Shown: positions 1 to 10,343, counted from the stretch's first letter. The stretch is DNA of 64,000 nucleotides from Rhodospirillales bacterium (GCA_016214125.1 JACRPC010000014.1:1-64000); one strand, 5' to 3'. The notes: generated from the letters alone by a model not told the origin. Made by a program: numbers and translations.

Positions 1-80
1 CTGACATTCTCCCCCGCCGCCATCCGCTCAAGTGCCGCAAGCTTGAAGGCTCGGCTGTAAAATCCCCGTTGATCCGTCAT
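1..80 (-). CDS. N-terminal fragment of a transposase (runs off window)
   Basis: An ATG at 80-78 on the minus strand opens a frame reading MTDQRGFYSRAFKLAALERM and continuing past the window edge; about 26 residues are visible. The Y/F-S-R-x-FK-L-A-A-L-E-R-M-A-A-G-E pattern resembles the first helix of helix-turn-helix transposase OrfA proteins (IS3-like or related). A purine-rich ribosome site (gaggaga) precedes the start and sits inside an 8-bp inverted repeat at 81-88/96-103. The family is inferred from a short stretch only. Confidence 0.5.
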   Translation of the reverse strand, partial: MTDQRGFYSRAFKLAALERMAAGENV

Positions 81-147
81 CAGTTCTCTCCTCTTGAGAA
101 CTGTCCCCTTTTTTATTGTCTCATTCTAGGGGGGCACTCCATTTATT

Positions 148-196
148 GTGTCACCGAATTCCGTGTCCCCGAATTCCGGAGGTGTCCCCAAATTTA
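148..196. repeat. Short tandem repeats beside the transposase fragment
   Basis: GTGTCACCGAATTCC (148-162) is followed at once by GTGTCCCCGAATTCC (163-177), then after four bases by GTGTCCCCAAATTT (182-195). A further TGTCCCC lies at 102-109. Such repeats are plausible as an insertion-sequence end or as repeats linked to REP-type transposases. They lie just downstream of the phosphofructokinase stop. Confidence 0.55.
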
Positions 197-198
197 GA

Positions 199-1413
199 TC
201 ACGGCTTCAGAATCTTCGCCACCGGGCTCACCCTTAGGCGGTAGGCGTCGGGCATGCCCGAGCCCAGAAGCGGCCGGAGATAAAGCCTAAAGGCGTCGGT
301 GATGTCGGTGCCCGAAGGGGCGATGAAGCTGTCGGGCATGGTGCGGGTTTTGCCCGCCACCGTGGCCAGCGGCAGAAGCTTGTAGTCGACCGAATAAAAG
401 CCGGTGCGCTGGATGGTGACCGAGCCGTCGGAATCGCCCCACATGGCGAACTGCACCGCCTTCTCGCCCACCTCGCGGGCTTCGCGCTGATCGACGTCGG
501 AGACGCAGCCGACGAAGGAGCGCTGCAGATAGCCCAGCGTGTCGCCGCGCACCCGCTTCAATTTGAGCTTGTCCTTGATCTCCTCGCAGAGCATGTCGGC
601 CAAGGCGCCCGAGCCGGAAAGCTGGATGTTGCCATGCTGGTCGTGCTCGATCCTTTTTGCCAACTGGGCGGCGATCGGCTGGCCCGTGGAATCATGGATG
701 CCTTCGGAGATGGCGACCACGCAGCGGCCGTATTTGTCGTGGGTGGCCTTGACGTCGGCCAGGAATTTGTCGACGTCGAACACCCGCTCGGGCACATAGA
801 TGAGGTGCGGGCCATCGTCGGGAAACTTCTTGCCGAGCGCCGAGGCGGCGGTGAGAAAACCGGCATGGCGGCCCATCACCACCGCCAGATAGACGCCGGG
901 CAGCGACCAATTGTCGAGGTTGGCGCCCATGAAGGCTTGGGCGACGAAGCGCGCCGCCGAAGGAAAGCCCGGCGTGTGATCGTTCTCGACCAGATCGTTG
1001 TCGATGGTCTTGGGGATGTGGATGCAGCGCATCGGGTAGTTGGCCTTTTGCGCCTCTTCGCTGACGATGCGCACCGTATCCGAGGAATCGTTGCCGCCGA
1101 CATAGAAGAAATAGGCGATGCCGTGCGCCTTCAAGACCTTGAATATCTCCTGGCAGTATTTGAGATCGGGCTTGTCGCGCGTCGAGCCCAGGGCCGAGGA
1201 GGGCGTGTGGCCCACCATCTCGAGATTGTGGGTGGTCTCCTGGGTGAGATCGACGAAGGTTTCGTTGACGATGCCGCGCACGCCATTGAGCGCCCCATAG
1301 ACCAGATCGACGTTGCGGAACTTGCGCGATTCCAAGACCGCGCCCACCATCGACTGGTTGATCACCGCCGTCGGACCGCCCCCTTGAGCGACCAGAACCT
1401 TACCGTGCAGCAT
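199..1413 (-). CDS. pfp: Pyrophosphate-dependent 6-phosphofructokinase
   Basis: A 404-residue PfkA-fold enzyme that phosphorylates fructose 6-phosphate, reversibly when pyrophosphate is the donor. Residues 9-19 hold the AQGGGPTAVIN donor loop. Residues 106-109 read GGND, and 134-140 read PKTIDND with the catalytic Asp. The Asp where ATP enzymes have the second Gly of GGDG, and the Lys before TIDND where ATP enzymes have Gly, are the known markers of PPi dependence, so the donor is probably PPi rather than ATP. The gene is monocistronic, divergent from infA, and shares a 126-bp intergenic region with it that contains a perfect inverted repeat. A PPi enzyme fits the anaerobic ferredoxin metabolism suggested by korAB. 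Confidence 0.9.
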   Translation of the reverse strand: MLHGKVLVAQGGGPTAVINQSMVGAVLESRKFRNVDLVYGALNGVRGIVNETFVDLTQETTHNLEMVGHTPSSALGSTRDKPDLKYCQEIFKVLKAHGIAYFFYVGGNDSSDTVRIVSEEAQKANYPMRCIHIPKTIDNDLVENDHTPGFPSAARFVAQAFMGANLDNWSLPGVYLAVVMGRHAGFLTAASALGKKFPDDGPHLIYVPERVFDVDKFLADVKATHDKYGRCVVAISEGIHDSTGQPIAAQLAKRIEHDQHGNIQLSGSGALADMLCEEIKDKLKLKRVRGDTLGYLQRSFVGCVSDVDQREAREVGEKAVQFAMWGDSDGSVTIQRTGFYSVDYKLLPLATVAGKTRTMPDSFIAPSGTDITDAFRLYLRPLLGSGMPDAYRLRVSPVAKILKP

Positions 1414-1478
1414 GAAATCCCGTCCTTCCTTGTCGTCGGCGCCCCCGTGGGAACCGGGCCGGCTAATGTGGAAAAAAC

Positions 1479-1493
1479 TTGACCGTCGGTCAA
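1479..1493. promoter_or_regulatory. TTGACC-GTC-GGTCAA inverted repeat
   Basis: A perfect 6-3-6 palindrome lies between the divergent pfp and infA genes. The TTGACC half could double as a -35 element in either direction. The shape is typical of dimeric repressor operators such as TetR-family sites. No convincing -10 hexamer was found at the ideal spacing, so which gene it controls is open. Confidence 0.4.
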
Positions 1494-1539
1494 TCCCCGC
1501 TCACTTTCTTTTGCATCCGAAACGGCCATCGGGAGCGCC

Positions 1540-1758
1540 ATGCCGAAGGAGGACGTGATCGAGTTCGCCGGCACCGTCAGCGAACTGTTGCCCAACGCGA
1601 TGTTTCGCGTCACGCTCGACAACGATCACCAAATCCTGGCGCATACGTCGGGAAAAATGCGCAAGAACCGTATTCGCGTGCTGGCCGGCGACCGGGTCAA
1701 TGTCGAAATGACGCCCTACGACCTGACCAAGGGTCGCATCACCTTCCGATTCAAGTGA
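1540..1758 (+). CDS. infA: Translation initiation factor IF-1
   Basis: A 72-residue S1/OB-fold protein starting [20 protein letters not shown], with the family's central [20 protein letters not shown] stretch and the closing [12 protein letters not shown]. Length and sequence are those of canonical IF-1, which binds the 30S A site with IF2 and IF3 during initiation. Its TGA overlaps the GTG start of maf, so the two are translationally coupled. The order infA-maf-RNase-yacG is a common alphaproteobacterial arrangement. Confidence 0.98.
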   Translation: MPKEDVIEFAGTVSELLPNAMFRVTLDNDHQILAHTSGKMRKNRIRVLAGDRVNVEMTPYDLTKGRITFRFK

Positions 1759-2345
1759 CGTCCTCCCGCCCGCCCCTGGTGCTCGCCTCGGCCTCGCCCC
1801 GCCGTTTGGCCCTGCTGGCCCAGATCGGCATCGTCCCCGACGCCGTCGCGCCCACCCATCTGGACGAATCGCCCTTGGCGCGCGAAGTGCCGGCCCAGCA
1901 CGCCACGCGGCTGGCCTTGGCCAAGGCCCGCGCCGCTGCCCAGGGCCATCCGGGCGCCTTCGTGCTGGGTGCCGACACCGTGGTGGCGCTGGGACGGCGC
2001 ATCCTGCCCAAGGCGCTCGACGAAGCGACGGCACGGCGCTGTCTGGCGCTGCTGTCGGGCCGGCGCCATCGGGTGCTGGGCGCCATCGCCCTGCTCGCCC
2101 CCGACGGCAAGGCGCGCCACCGGCTGGTGACCAGCCAGGTCGCCTTTCAGCGCCTGACCGAAGCCGAGATCGAAGACTATCTGGCCAGCGGGGAATGGCA
2201 CGACAAGGCCGGCGGCTACGCCATCCAGGGCCGCGCCGCCGCCTTCATCCGCTTTCTGTCCGGGTCCTACGCCAACGTCGTCGGGCTGGCGCTCAACGAG
2301 ACCTATAATCTCTTGCGCGGCGCTGGCGCCCTGCCCCCGCGATGA
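1755..2345 (+). CDS. maf: Maf-family nucleotide pyrophosphatase
   Basis: A 196-residue protein if translation begins at the GTG (1755) overlapping the infA stop. That start places the family's opening [19 protein letters not shown] right at the N terminus, whereas the longer open frame upstream would add unrelated residues. The VLGADTVV motif and the [11 protein letters not shown] segment are hallmark Maf active-site regions. Family members hydrolyse non-canonical or modified NTPs and affect division and septation. The end overlaps the next gene by ATGA. Confidence 0.93.
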   Translation: MTSSRPPLVLASASPRRLALLAQIGIVPDAVAPTHLDESPLAREVPAQHATRLALAKARAAAQGHPGAFVLGADTVVALGRRILPKALDEATARRCLALLSGRRHRVLGAIALLAPDGKARHRLVTSQVAFQRLTEAEIEDYLASGEWHDKAGGYAIQGRAAAFIRFLSGSYANVVGLALNETYNLLRGAGALPPR

Positions 2346-3457
2346 TCGCCATCGAAACGATCCTGATCAGCCGTAGCCCGGGCGAGACCCGTCTGGCCGG
2401 GCTCGACCGCGAAGGCCGCGTCGTCCTCTTGCGCCATCACCGCCCCGGCCGCAGCCCGGTGGCCGGCGGCATCTATCTCGGGCGGGTGATCGCGGTCTTG
2501 AAGGATCTCGACGCCGCCCTGGTCGAGATCGGCCTGGCCCAGCCCGGATTCCTGGAAGCCGCCAAGGCCCGCGCCGCCAAGGGCCGAAGCAAGGGCGCCA
2601 TCGGCCAATTGCTGAGCGAGGGCGAAGCGGTGCGGGTGCGAGCGCTTTCCGATCCCTTCGCCCACAAAGGCGCCAAGCTGGAATTGCTGGCCGCCGAAGG
2701 CCTCTTAACCCAAACCCCGCCCCTTTGCCTGGAGCCGGCGCCCGATCCGCTCTTTGAACTGCGGGCCGCCTATCCCGACGCCACGGTCGAGATCGAGGAG
2801 GTGGGAAAGGGCCGCGCCCTGCCCTCGCTGTTCGCGCGCCACGAGGTCGAGGCCGCCATGGAACAGGCCCTGGCGCCGGACGTGGCGCTGCCGGGCGGCG
2901 GGCGGCTGATCATCGAGACCACGGCGGCGCTGACCGCCATCGATGTCGATGGCGGGCCGCGCGCCGGCCTGGAGGCCAGCCTGGCCGCCCTGCCCGAGAT
3001 CGCCCGCCAGATCCGCCTGCGCGAGCTGGGCGGGCGCATCCTGGTCGATTTCGCCGGGCTGGGCAAAAAGCAGCGCGCCACGCTGGCCCAGGCGCTGGGC
3101 GAAGCCCTGGCCGGCGACCCCACCCCCACCCGGATCGCCGGGATCACCGCCTTGGGCCTGATCGAGCTGGTGCGCGAGCGCCGCCACACGCCCCTGGCCG
3201 ATCTTTTGCTGGGCGAGCGGCCCCTGCCGGCGCTGTCGCCCGAGACCGTGGCGCTGATGGGTCTGCGCGCCGCCCTCGCCCTGGCCCAATCCCAACCCGG
3301 CTGCCGGCCCCGCCTGGCGCTCGGCCCGGCGGCGGCCGATCGGCTGCAGGGATCGCTGGCCCCGGCGCTCGCCGAAACCGAAGCCCGGCTGGGCCATAAG
3401 CTGATCCTCTTGCGCCAAGCCGAAACGCCCGAACCCGGCTATGAGGTCCTTGCATGA
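2342..3457 (+). CDS. Short RNase E/G-family endoribonuclease
   Basis: A 371-residue relative of RNase E/G. The N-terminal part holds an S1-like region (GGIYLGRVIAVL, DAALVEIG). The catalytic DNase-I-like subdomain shows TALTAIDVDGG and LGGRILVDFAGL, carrying the two Asp residues that bind catalytic Mg2+. The CPxC zinc-link used for tetramer formation in RNase E is not visible, and there is no long scaffold tail, so this is the compact form often found next to maf in alphaproteobacteria. A role in RNA processing follows from the family; substrates are unknown. It is coupled to maf and yacG by ATGA overlaps. Confidence 0.85.
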   Translation: MIAIETILISRSPGETRLAGLDREGRVVLLRHHRPGRSPVAGGIYLGRVIAVLKDLDAALVEIGLAQPGFLEAAKARAAKGRSKGAIGQLLSEGEAVRVRALSDPFAHKGAKLELLAAEGLLTQTPPLCLEPAPDPLFELRAAYPDATVEIEEVGKGRALPSLFARHEVEAAMEQALAPDVALPGGGRLIIETTAALTAIDVDGGPRAGLEASLAALPEIARQIRLRELGGRILVDFAGLGKKQRATLAQALGEALAGDPTPTRIAGITALGLIELVRERRHTPLADLLLGERPLPALSPETVALMGLRAALALAQSQPGCRPRLALGPAAADRLQGSLAPALAETEARLGHKLILLRQAETPEPGYEVLA

Positions 3458-3624
3458 CGTGCCCGGTCTGCCGGAAACCCGCCGATCCCGCCTTCAAGCC
3501 CTTCTGCTCGAAGCGCTGCGCCGATCTCGATCTCAACCGTTGGCTCTCGGAAAATTACCGGATTCCCATCGAGGAGGGGCCCGCCAACGACGCCGAACCC
3601 GGCCCCGAAACCGACCGGGACTGA
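3454..3624 (+). CDS. yacG: YacG-type zinc-binding DNA gyrase inhibitor
   Basis: A 56-residue protein beginning MTCPVCRKPADPAF, with cysteines at 3, 6, 18 and 22 (C-x2-C-x11-C-x3-C), a zinc ribbon, and the family's LxRWLSENYRIP segment. YacG proteins bind GyrB and inhibit gyrase. The start codon overlaps the RNase stop (ATGA). The C-terminal acidic tail is short and normal for the family. Confidence 0.93.
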   Translation: MTCPVCRKPADPAFKPFCSKRCADLDLNRWLSENYRIPIEEGPANDAEPGPETDRD

Positions 3625-3661
3625 TTGACAGCCGGCCGCAAATCCCTATGATCCGGCCCCA

Positions 3662-5587
<1,926 letters not shown>

Positions 5588-5591
5588 GCCG

Positions 5592-5831
5592 ATGCAGACC
5601 ATCTTCGTCATGATCAAGTGCGATCTGGGCAAGACCTATGGCGTCGCCGACGCCCTGGTGGAAACCGAACAGGTGTCGGAAGTCCATTCGATTTCCGGCC
5701 AGTACGACCTGATGGCGAAGTGCTATCTGGAAGACGGCCAGGATATCGGCCATTTCGTTTGCGAAAGGCTGCAACGCCTGCAAGGCATCAAAGACACCTT
5801 CACCCTGATTACCTTCAAGACCTTCACCTAA
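5592..5831 (+). CDS. Stand-alone Lrp/AsnC ligand-binding (RAM) domain protein
   Basis: A 79-residue protein, MQTIFVMIKCDLGKTYGVAD and onward, with the beta-alpha-beta-beta-alpha-beta pattern of the effector domain of Lrp/AsnC regulators (VSEVHSISGQYDLMAKCYLE). There is no helix-turn-helix. Such proteins form oligomers and are thought to sense amino acids or modulate full-length regulators. The ATG at 5592 follows the helicase stop by four bases. Confidence 0.85.
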   Translation: MQTIFVMIKCDLGKTYGVADALVETEQVSEVHSISGQYDLMAKCYLEDGQDIGHFVCERLQRLQGIKDTFTLITFKTFT

Positions 5832-5844
5832 CCCCCCTGCCCCG

Positions 5845-5872
5845 GCTGGCATTCGTTTTTCGAATGGCCGGC
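5845..5872 (+). terminator. Hairpin after the helicase/RAM operon
   Basis: GGC-ATTCG (5848-5855) pairs with CGAAT-(G)-GCC across a TTTTT loop, extended by GCT/GGC on the outside. It lies 14 bases after the stop, with a partly T-rich run behind it (atgatatttct). It could act as an imperfect intrinsic terminator. Confidence 0.4.
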
Positions 5873-6022
5873 ATGATATTTCTGCATAGCTTTTGGCCCG
5901 CCCCGGCGCCGGCCCAAAAAAATCGCATTCGAATACCGAATTAACCGGAATCGGCAGGTCGCCCAGGCGGCCGGACCTTGGAATTTCCCGCCAAAAGGCC
6001 AATATCCCTTCATCGCCCCGGC

Positions 6023-6051
6023 TTGCTTTCAGGCCGCATTCCGATTATGAG
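6023..6051 (+). promoter_or_regulatory. Candidate promoter for korAB
   Basis: TTGCTT (6023-6028), a 17-base spacer and TATGAG (6046-6051), lying 79 bases upstream of the korA ATG. It is the best sigma-70-like match seen in the 298-bp gap 5832-6129; otherwise the gap holds only the hairpin at 5845 and no gene. Confidence 0.3.
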
Positions 6052-6129
6052 GATGCGGGCATTAGCCGCCCATTGGGGTAGGATCAACCCCCCGCGTCCG
6101 GGGGAGCTTGGAGAGGAAGGCGAACGGGC

Positions 6130-7866
6130 ATGTCGCAGCAAGGCAAGATCGTGAAATCGGTTCAGGTGGCGCTGGTCGGAAGCGGCGGCGCCGGCGTGAT
6201 GACGGCAGGACAGATGCTGCTCGATGCAGCCGCCAAGGCCGGCTATTACGGCTTGATGACCCGCTCCTCGGGACCGCAGATCCGCGGCGGCGAGGCGGCG
6301 GCCTTCGTGCGCATCGGCGCCGAGCCGGTGCTGGCGCCCGACGATCGCTTCGACGTGCTGATCGCCTTCGACTGGCAGAATGTGGGCCGCTTTGCGGCCG
6401 AACTGCCGCTCGATGGCTCGAGCGTCATTCTCACCGATCCCAGCCAGGGCGAGATCCCGGCCCCCATCGCCAAGATGGGCGCCAAAGTGATCGAGCTGCC
6501 GATGAAGACGATGATCGAGTCCATTCCCGGCGCCCGCGTCAACATGATCGGGTTGGGCGCCATCGCCGCGCTCTGCGAACTGCCGCTCGACGCCATCGTC
6601 GCCACGGTTGGCGAAAGCCTGAAGCGCAAGGGCCCGGAAGTGATGAAGGCCTCGTCGGCCTCGATCACCGCCGGCGTCGAGGCCGCCAAGAAGATGGGCG
6701 TCTCCTTCCCGATTGCCGCCGTCAAGGGCGGCTACGCCGAGCGCTGGAACCTGTCGGGCAACGAGGCCGCCGGTTTCGGCGTCGTCAAGGGCGGCGTGCG
6801 CTTCTGCGCCGCCTACCCGATCACCCCGGCCACCGAAGTGCTGGAGTGGTTGGCCCCCAATCTGGCCCAGATCGGCGGCACGCTCGTGCAGGCCGAGGAC
6901 GAGCTGGCCTCGGTCAACATGATCGTCGGCGCCTCATTCGGCGGCATCCCTTCGGTCACCGCCACCGCCGGCCCCGGCCTGGCCCTGATGACCGAATCGA
7001 TCGGTCTGGCGGTGGCCGCGGAAACGCCGATCGTGGTGATCGACGTGCAGCGCGGCGGCCCCTCGACCGGCATTCCCACCAAGTCGGAGCAGAGCGATCT
7101 CAACATCGCCCTTTACGGCCTGCATGGCGACGCGCCGCACATCGTCACCGCCGCCAACTCGATCGCCGATTGCCTGTTCACCGCCCAATGGTCGGTGCAT
7201 CTGGCGGAAAGCCTGCAGACGGCGGCGATCATGCTGTCGGACCAGATGCTGGGCCAATCGCGCTCGCTGTGCGACCGCCCGGCCGACATCGATTTCGGCA
7301 CCAAGCGCCTGATCCCCAGCCCCGAAGACCTCGCCAAGGGCGATTACAAGCGCTACGCCAACACGCCGAGCGGCATTTCGCCGATGGCGATTCCCGGCCA
7401 GTCGGGCGGCGAATACACCGCCGACGGCCTCGAGCATGCCGAAACGGGCACGCCGTCGTCGTCGGACGTCGAGCACTCGAAGCAGCTCGACAAGCGCCTG
7501 CGCAAGCTCGAGCAGTTCGATTTCGGCGACCATTGGGCCGACATCGAGGGCGAGGGCGACGTCGCCGTGCTCACTTGGGGCTCGGTGACCGGCCCGGTGC
7601 GCGAAGCCGCCCAGCGGCTCACCGCCCAGGGCAAGAAGGTGAAGGTGATTTCGCTGCGCCTGCTTCTGCCCGCCCAGCCGGAAAAGCTCGCCAAGGCGCT
7701 GAAGGGCGTCAAGAAGGTGCTGGTGGTCGAGCAGACCCACGGCAAGCAGTTCTATCGCTATCTGCGCGCCTTCTACGACCTGCCCGGCAAGGTCGATACC
7801 TTCTACCGTCCCGGCCCGCTGCCGGTGCGTCCGCGCGAAGTCGAACAGCGTCTCGCCGCCATTTGA
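6130..7866 (+). CDS. korA: 2-oxoglutarate:ferredoxin oxidoreductase, fused gamma-alpha subunit
   Basis: A 578-residue protein that, with KorB, oxidises 2-oxoglutarate to succinyl-CoA with reduction of ferredoxin, or runs in reverse for CO2 fixation. The gamma domain comes first (about 10-190; GSGGAGVMTAG and TRSSGPQIRGGEAA). The alpha domain follows (PITPATEVLEWL, then RGGPSTGIPTKSEQSD), a transketolase-like pyrimidine-binding fold. This gamma-alpha fusion is typical of bacterial two-subunit Kor enzymes. The ATG has gaggaaggcg upstream. korB follows after 17 bases. Confidence 0.93.
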   Translation: MSQQGKIVKSVQVALVGSGGAGVMTAGQMLLDAAAKAGYYGLMTRSSGPQIRGGEAAAFVRIGAEPVLAPDDRFDVLIAFDWQNVGRFAAELPLDGSSVILTDPSQGEIPAPIAKMGAKVIELPMKTMIESIPGARVNMIGLGAIAALCELPLDAIVATVGESLKRKGPEVMKASSASITAGVEAAKKMGVSFPIAAVKGGYAERWNLSGNEAAGFGVVKGGVRFCAAYPITPATEVLEWLAPNLAQIGGTLVQAEDELASVNMIVGASFGGIPSVTATAGPGLALMTESIGLAVAAETPIVVIDVQRGGPSTGIPTKSEQSDLNIALYGLHGDAPHIVTAANSIADCLFTAQWSVHLAESLQTAAIMLSDQMLGQSRSLCDRPADIDFGTKRLIPSPEDLAKGDYKRYANTPSGISPMAIPGQSGGEYTADGLEHAETGTPSSSDVEHSKQLDKRLRKLEQFDFGDHWADIEGEGDVAVLTWGSVTGPVREAAQRLTAQGKKVKVISLRLLLPAQPEKLAKALKGVKKVLVVEQTHGKQFYRYLRAFYDLPGKVDTFYRPGPLPVRPREVEQRLAAI

Positions 7867-7883
7867 TCCCCGAGGGAACCGTC

Positions 7884-9227
7884 ATGAACATTCAAGCTCC
7901 CGCCCCGCTCGCCGCCAAGGATTTCAAGTCCGAGATCAAGCCGGTCTGGTGTCCCGGCTGCGGCGACTACTCCGTTCTTTCGGCGATCACCAAGGCGCTG
8001 GCCGAACTGGGCCTGACCAAGGAAAAGACCGCCTTCGTCTCGGGCATCGGCTGCTCGTCGCGCATCCCGGCCTACACCAGCGTCTATGGCTTCCACGGCG
8101 TGCATGGCCGCTCGCTGGCCATCGCCACCGGCTTGAAGATGGCCCGGCCCGATCTGACCGTCATCGTCGCCGGCGGCGACGGCGACGGCTTCTCGATCGG
8201 CGGCAACCACTTCCTGCATGCCTGCCGGCGCAACGTCAACCTCACCTACATCGTCATGGACAACCGGGTCTATGGCATGACCAAGGGCCAGGCCTCGCCG
8301 ACCACCGAATCGGATTGGTGCGAGAGCGACCTGACCCCGGAAGGCCCCGGCGTCACCCCGGTCGAGCCCCTGAAGCTCGCCCTGGCCTGCGGCGCCAACT
8401 ATCTGGCGCGCGGCTTCTCGGGCGATCCGAACGGGCTGTCGCGGCTGATCGTCGAAGGCATCAAGCATCCGGGCTTCTCGCTCATCCAGGTGCTGTCGCC
8501 TTGCGTCACCTACCGGCCCGAGCAGCGCGACTGGAAGCAGGCGGTGCATGCCGGCTTCGACAACCCGACCTCGGACCCGCGCGAAGCCGCCCGCATCCTG
8601 GGCGACGACGACAATTTCACGTTGGGCATTCTTTATGCCGGCTCGCGCCCCTCGTTCCAGGTGGCGAAGCGCGAGGTCGAAGCCACCACGGATCTTACCC
8701 GCGGCTTCCGCATGATGACCGGCATGAACGACAAGGCCGAGTTCCTGGCCCACGCCCTGGCGGTCGAGTACGAAGCCGCCGAGCGCTACGACGAATTGGC
8801 CGACAGCATGATGACCCACAACAACAAGGAAGTCGCCGATCTGTTCAAGCAGTTCGCTGAGTTCTCGCGCAAGCACGCCGCCGAAGTGCAGGCCCGCGCC
8901 GGCAACATCAAGGTGCCGCGCTTGGCGCCCTGGGAATTCAAGTGGCCGGGCTCGGAAGCACCGGAATCGGGCCATGTGGAGACCACCCACTATCTGATGA
9001 CGCCCTTCCACGCGCTCACCATCGCGTTGCGCAACGAAGTGCGCGGCCAGGAATTCTACGCCCAGGTCGCCGAGACTTCGGAAAACGAGGATGTGCGCAA
9101 GCTGGCCAAGGAAATGGCCGACGAGGAGGCCGAGCACGTCACCACCTTGAAGCGCTGGCTGCCCCGCTTCCCCAAGCCGGCGACCGGCTGGGACGAGGAT
9201 CACGACGGCCCCTCGGCTGCCGAATAA
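7884..9227 (+). CDS. korB: 2-oxoglutarate:ferredoxin oxidoreductase beta subunit fused to a ferritin-like domain
   Basis: 447 residues, against roughly 280-350 for usual KorB. Residues 1-270 are a normal beta subunit: C23 and C26 (WCPGCG), C57 (GIGCSS) and C207 (SPCVTY) for the [4Fe-4S] cluster, and the thiamine-diphosphate motif GGDGDGFSIGGN at 98-109. Residues about 284-425 form an extra four-helix, rubrerythrin/ferritin-like domain: EYEAAERY at 295-302, a second helix ending in H331, NEVRGQEFYAQVAE at 384-397 and E415-x2-H418. The last ExxH is a diiron-type ligand motif. The second-helix ExxH is imperfect (S328 in place of Glu), so metal loading is uncertain. The frame is continuous with no stop between domains. 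A strong terminator follows. Confidence 0.9.
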   Translation: MNIQAPAPLAAKDFKSEIKPVWCPGCGDYSVLSAITKALAELGLTKEKTAFVSGIGCSSRIPAYTSVYGFHGVHGRSLAIATGLKMARPDLTVIVAGGDGDGFSIGGNHFLHACRRNVNLTYIVMDNRVYGMTKGQASPTTESDWCESDLTPEGPGVTPVEPLKLALACGANYLARGFSGDPNGLSRLIVEGIKHPGFSLIQVLSPCVTYRPEQRDWKQAVHAGFDNPTSDPREAARILGDDDNFTLGILYAGSRPSFQVAKREVEATTDLTRGFRMMTGMNDKAEFLAHALAVEYEAAERYDELADSMMTHNNKEVADLFKQFAEFSRKHAAEVQARAGNIKVPRLAPWEFKWPGSEAPESGHVETTHYLMTPFHALTIALRNEVRGQEFYAQVAETSENEDVRKLAKEMADEEAEHVTTLKRWLPRFPKPATGWDEDHDGPSAAE

Positions 9228-9250
9228 TCCTTGGGGGCTGCGTTCGACCA

Positions 9251-9284
9251 AACCCCGCCGGCCAAGCCGGCGGGGTTTTCTTTT
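9251..9284 (+). terminator. Intrinsic terminator of korAB
   Basis: AACCCCGCCGGC (9251-9262), loop CAA, and GCCGGCGGGGTT (9266-9277) form a perfect 12-bp stem followed by TTCTTTT. It lies 23 bases after the korB stop. Confidence 0.92.
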
Positions 9285-9332
9285 GCCCGCCCGCGATCGC
9301 CGCTATAGTGCGGGCGGACGGGGCCGGAAGGG

Positions 9333-10340
9333 ATGGCGATGAACGGCGGGCGCTTGGTGCATGGCGGCGATCTCGAATTGGCGGAAAGCCGCTTCGGCCG
9401 GCCCGATCGGGGCTGGCTCGATCTTTCGACCGGCATCAATCCCATCGCCTATCCGCTGCCGGCGCTGGCGCCGGAACGCTGGACCCGTCTGCCCGGATCG
9501 GATGCCGGGCTGCGCGCCGCCGCCGCCCAGGCCTATGGGGTGGGTGATGCCCGTCTGGTGGTGCCGGCGCCCGGCGCCCAGGCGCTGATCCAGCTTCTGC
9601 CGGCGCTGCGCCGCGACGCCGCGGTTGCCATCCTCGTTCCCACCTACGAAGAGCATCAGGCGGCCTGGACCGCGCTGGGCCATCGGGTGCGGGCGGTCGA
9701 AACCATCGATCGGGCGGCCGAGGCCGAGATCGTGGTGCTGGTCAACCCCAACAATCCCGACGGCCGCCTAGTTCCGGTCGACCGCCTGCTCCAGTTGGCC
9801 GACGATCTGGCCAAGCGGGGTGGGCTGTTGGTGGTCGACGAATCCTTCGCCGACACCATGCCGCTGGCCAGCCTGGCGCCGCATGCCGGACGGCCGGGAT
9901 TGCTCGTCTTGCGGTCCTTCGGCAAGTTTTTCGGCCTGGCCGGGCTAAGGCTTGGCTTCGCCCTGGCCGAGGCCGGTCTGGCCGCCGATCTGCGCCGCCG
10001 CCTGGGGCCCTGGGCGGTTAACGGCCCGGCGATGGCGATCGCCGAGGCGGCGCTGCTTGACGATCACTGGATCGCCGCCACCCGGATGCGCCTCAATGCC
10101 GACGCCAAGCGGCTGGACACCTTGCTGACCGCGGCGGGTGCGACGGTTCTCGGCGGCACGCCGCTGTTCCGCCTTTGCGAGACCGCCAAGGCCGAGGCGC
10201 TGTTCGATCATCTGGGCCGCCAGGGAATCCTGGTGCGCACCTTCCCGGCCTTTCCCCGGCGTCTGCGCTTCGGCCTGCCGGGCGCCGAGCCACAATGGCG
10301 GCGCCTGCTCGACGCTTTCGAGAGTTGGAATAAGTCATGA
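9333..10340 (+). CDS. cobD: Threonine-phosphate decarboxylase-type aminotransferase (cobalamin pathway)
   Basis: A 335-residue PLP enzyme of aminotransferase fold I. The opening HGGDLELAESRFG and LDLSTGINPIAYP match CobD (called CobC in the aerobic pathway), which makes the aminopropanol arm of cobalamin. NPNNPDGRLV and SFGKFFGLAGLRLGF carry the PLP-binding Asn and Lys. No other cobalamin gene is adjacent and no B12 riboswitch is visible in the 48 bases between the kor terminator and this start. A histidinol-phosphate aminotransferase role is the main alternative but fits the N terminus less well. Confidence 0.8.
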   Translation: MAMNGGRLVHGGDLELAESRFGRPDRGWLDLSTGINPIAYPLPALAPERWTRLPGSDAGLRAAAAQAYGVGDARLVVPAPGAQALIQLLPALRRDAAVAILVPTYEEHQAAWTALGHRVRAVETIDRAAEAEIVVLVNPNNPDGRLVPVDRLLQLADDLAKRGGLLVVDESFADTMPLASLAPHAGRPGLLVLRSFGKFFGLAGLRLGFALAEAGLAADLRRRLGPWAVNGPAMAIAEAALLDDHWIAATRMRLNADAKRLDTLLTAAGATVLGGTPLFRLCETAKAEALFDHLGRQGILVRTFPAFPRRLRFGLPGAEPQWRRLLDAFESWNKS

Positions 10341-10343
10341 TCC

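Noticed and set aside
9285-9332. Cobalamin riboswitch before cobD
   Set aside because: Only 48 bases separate the kor terminator from the start, too short, and no B12-box sequence is seen.
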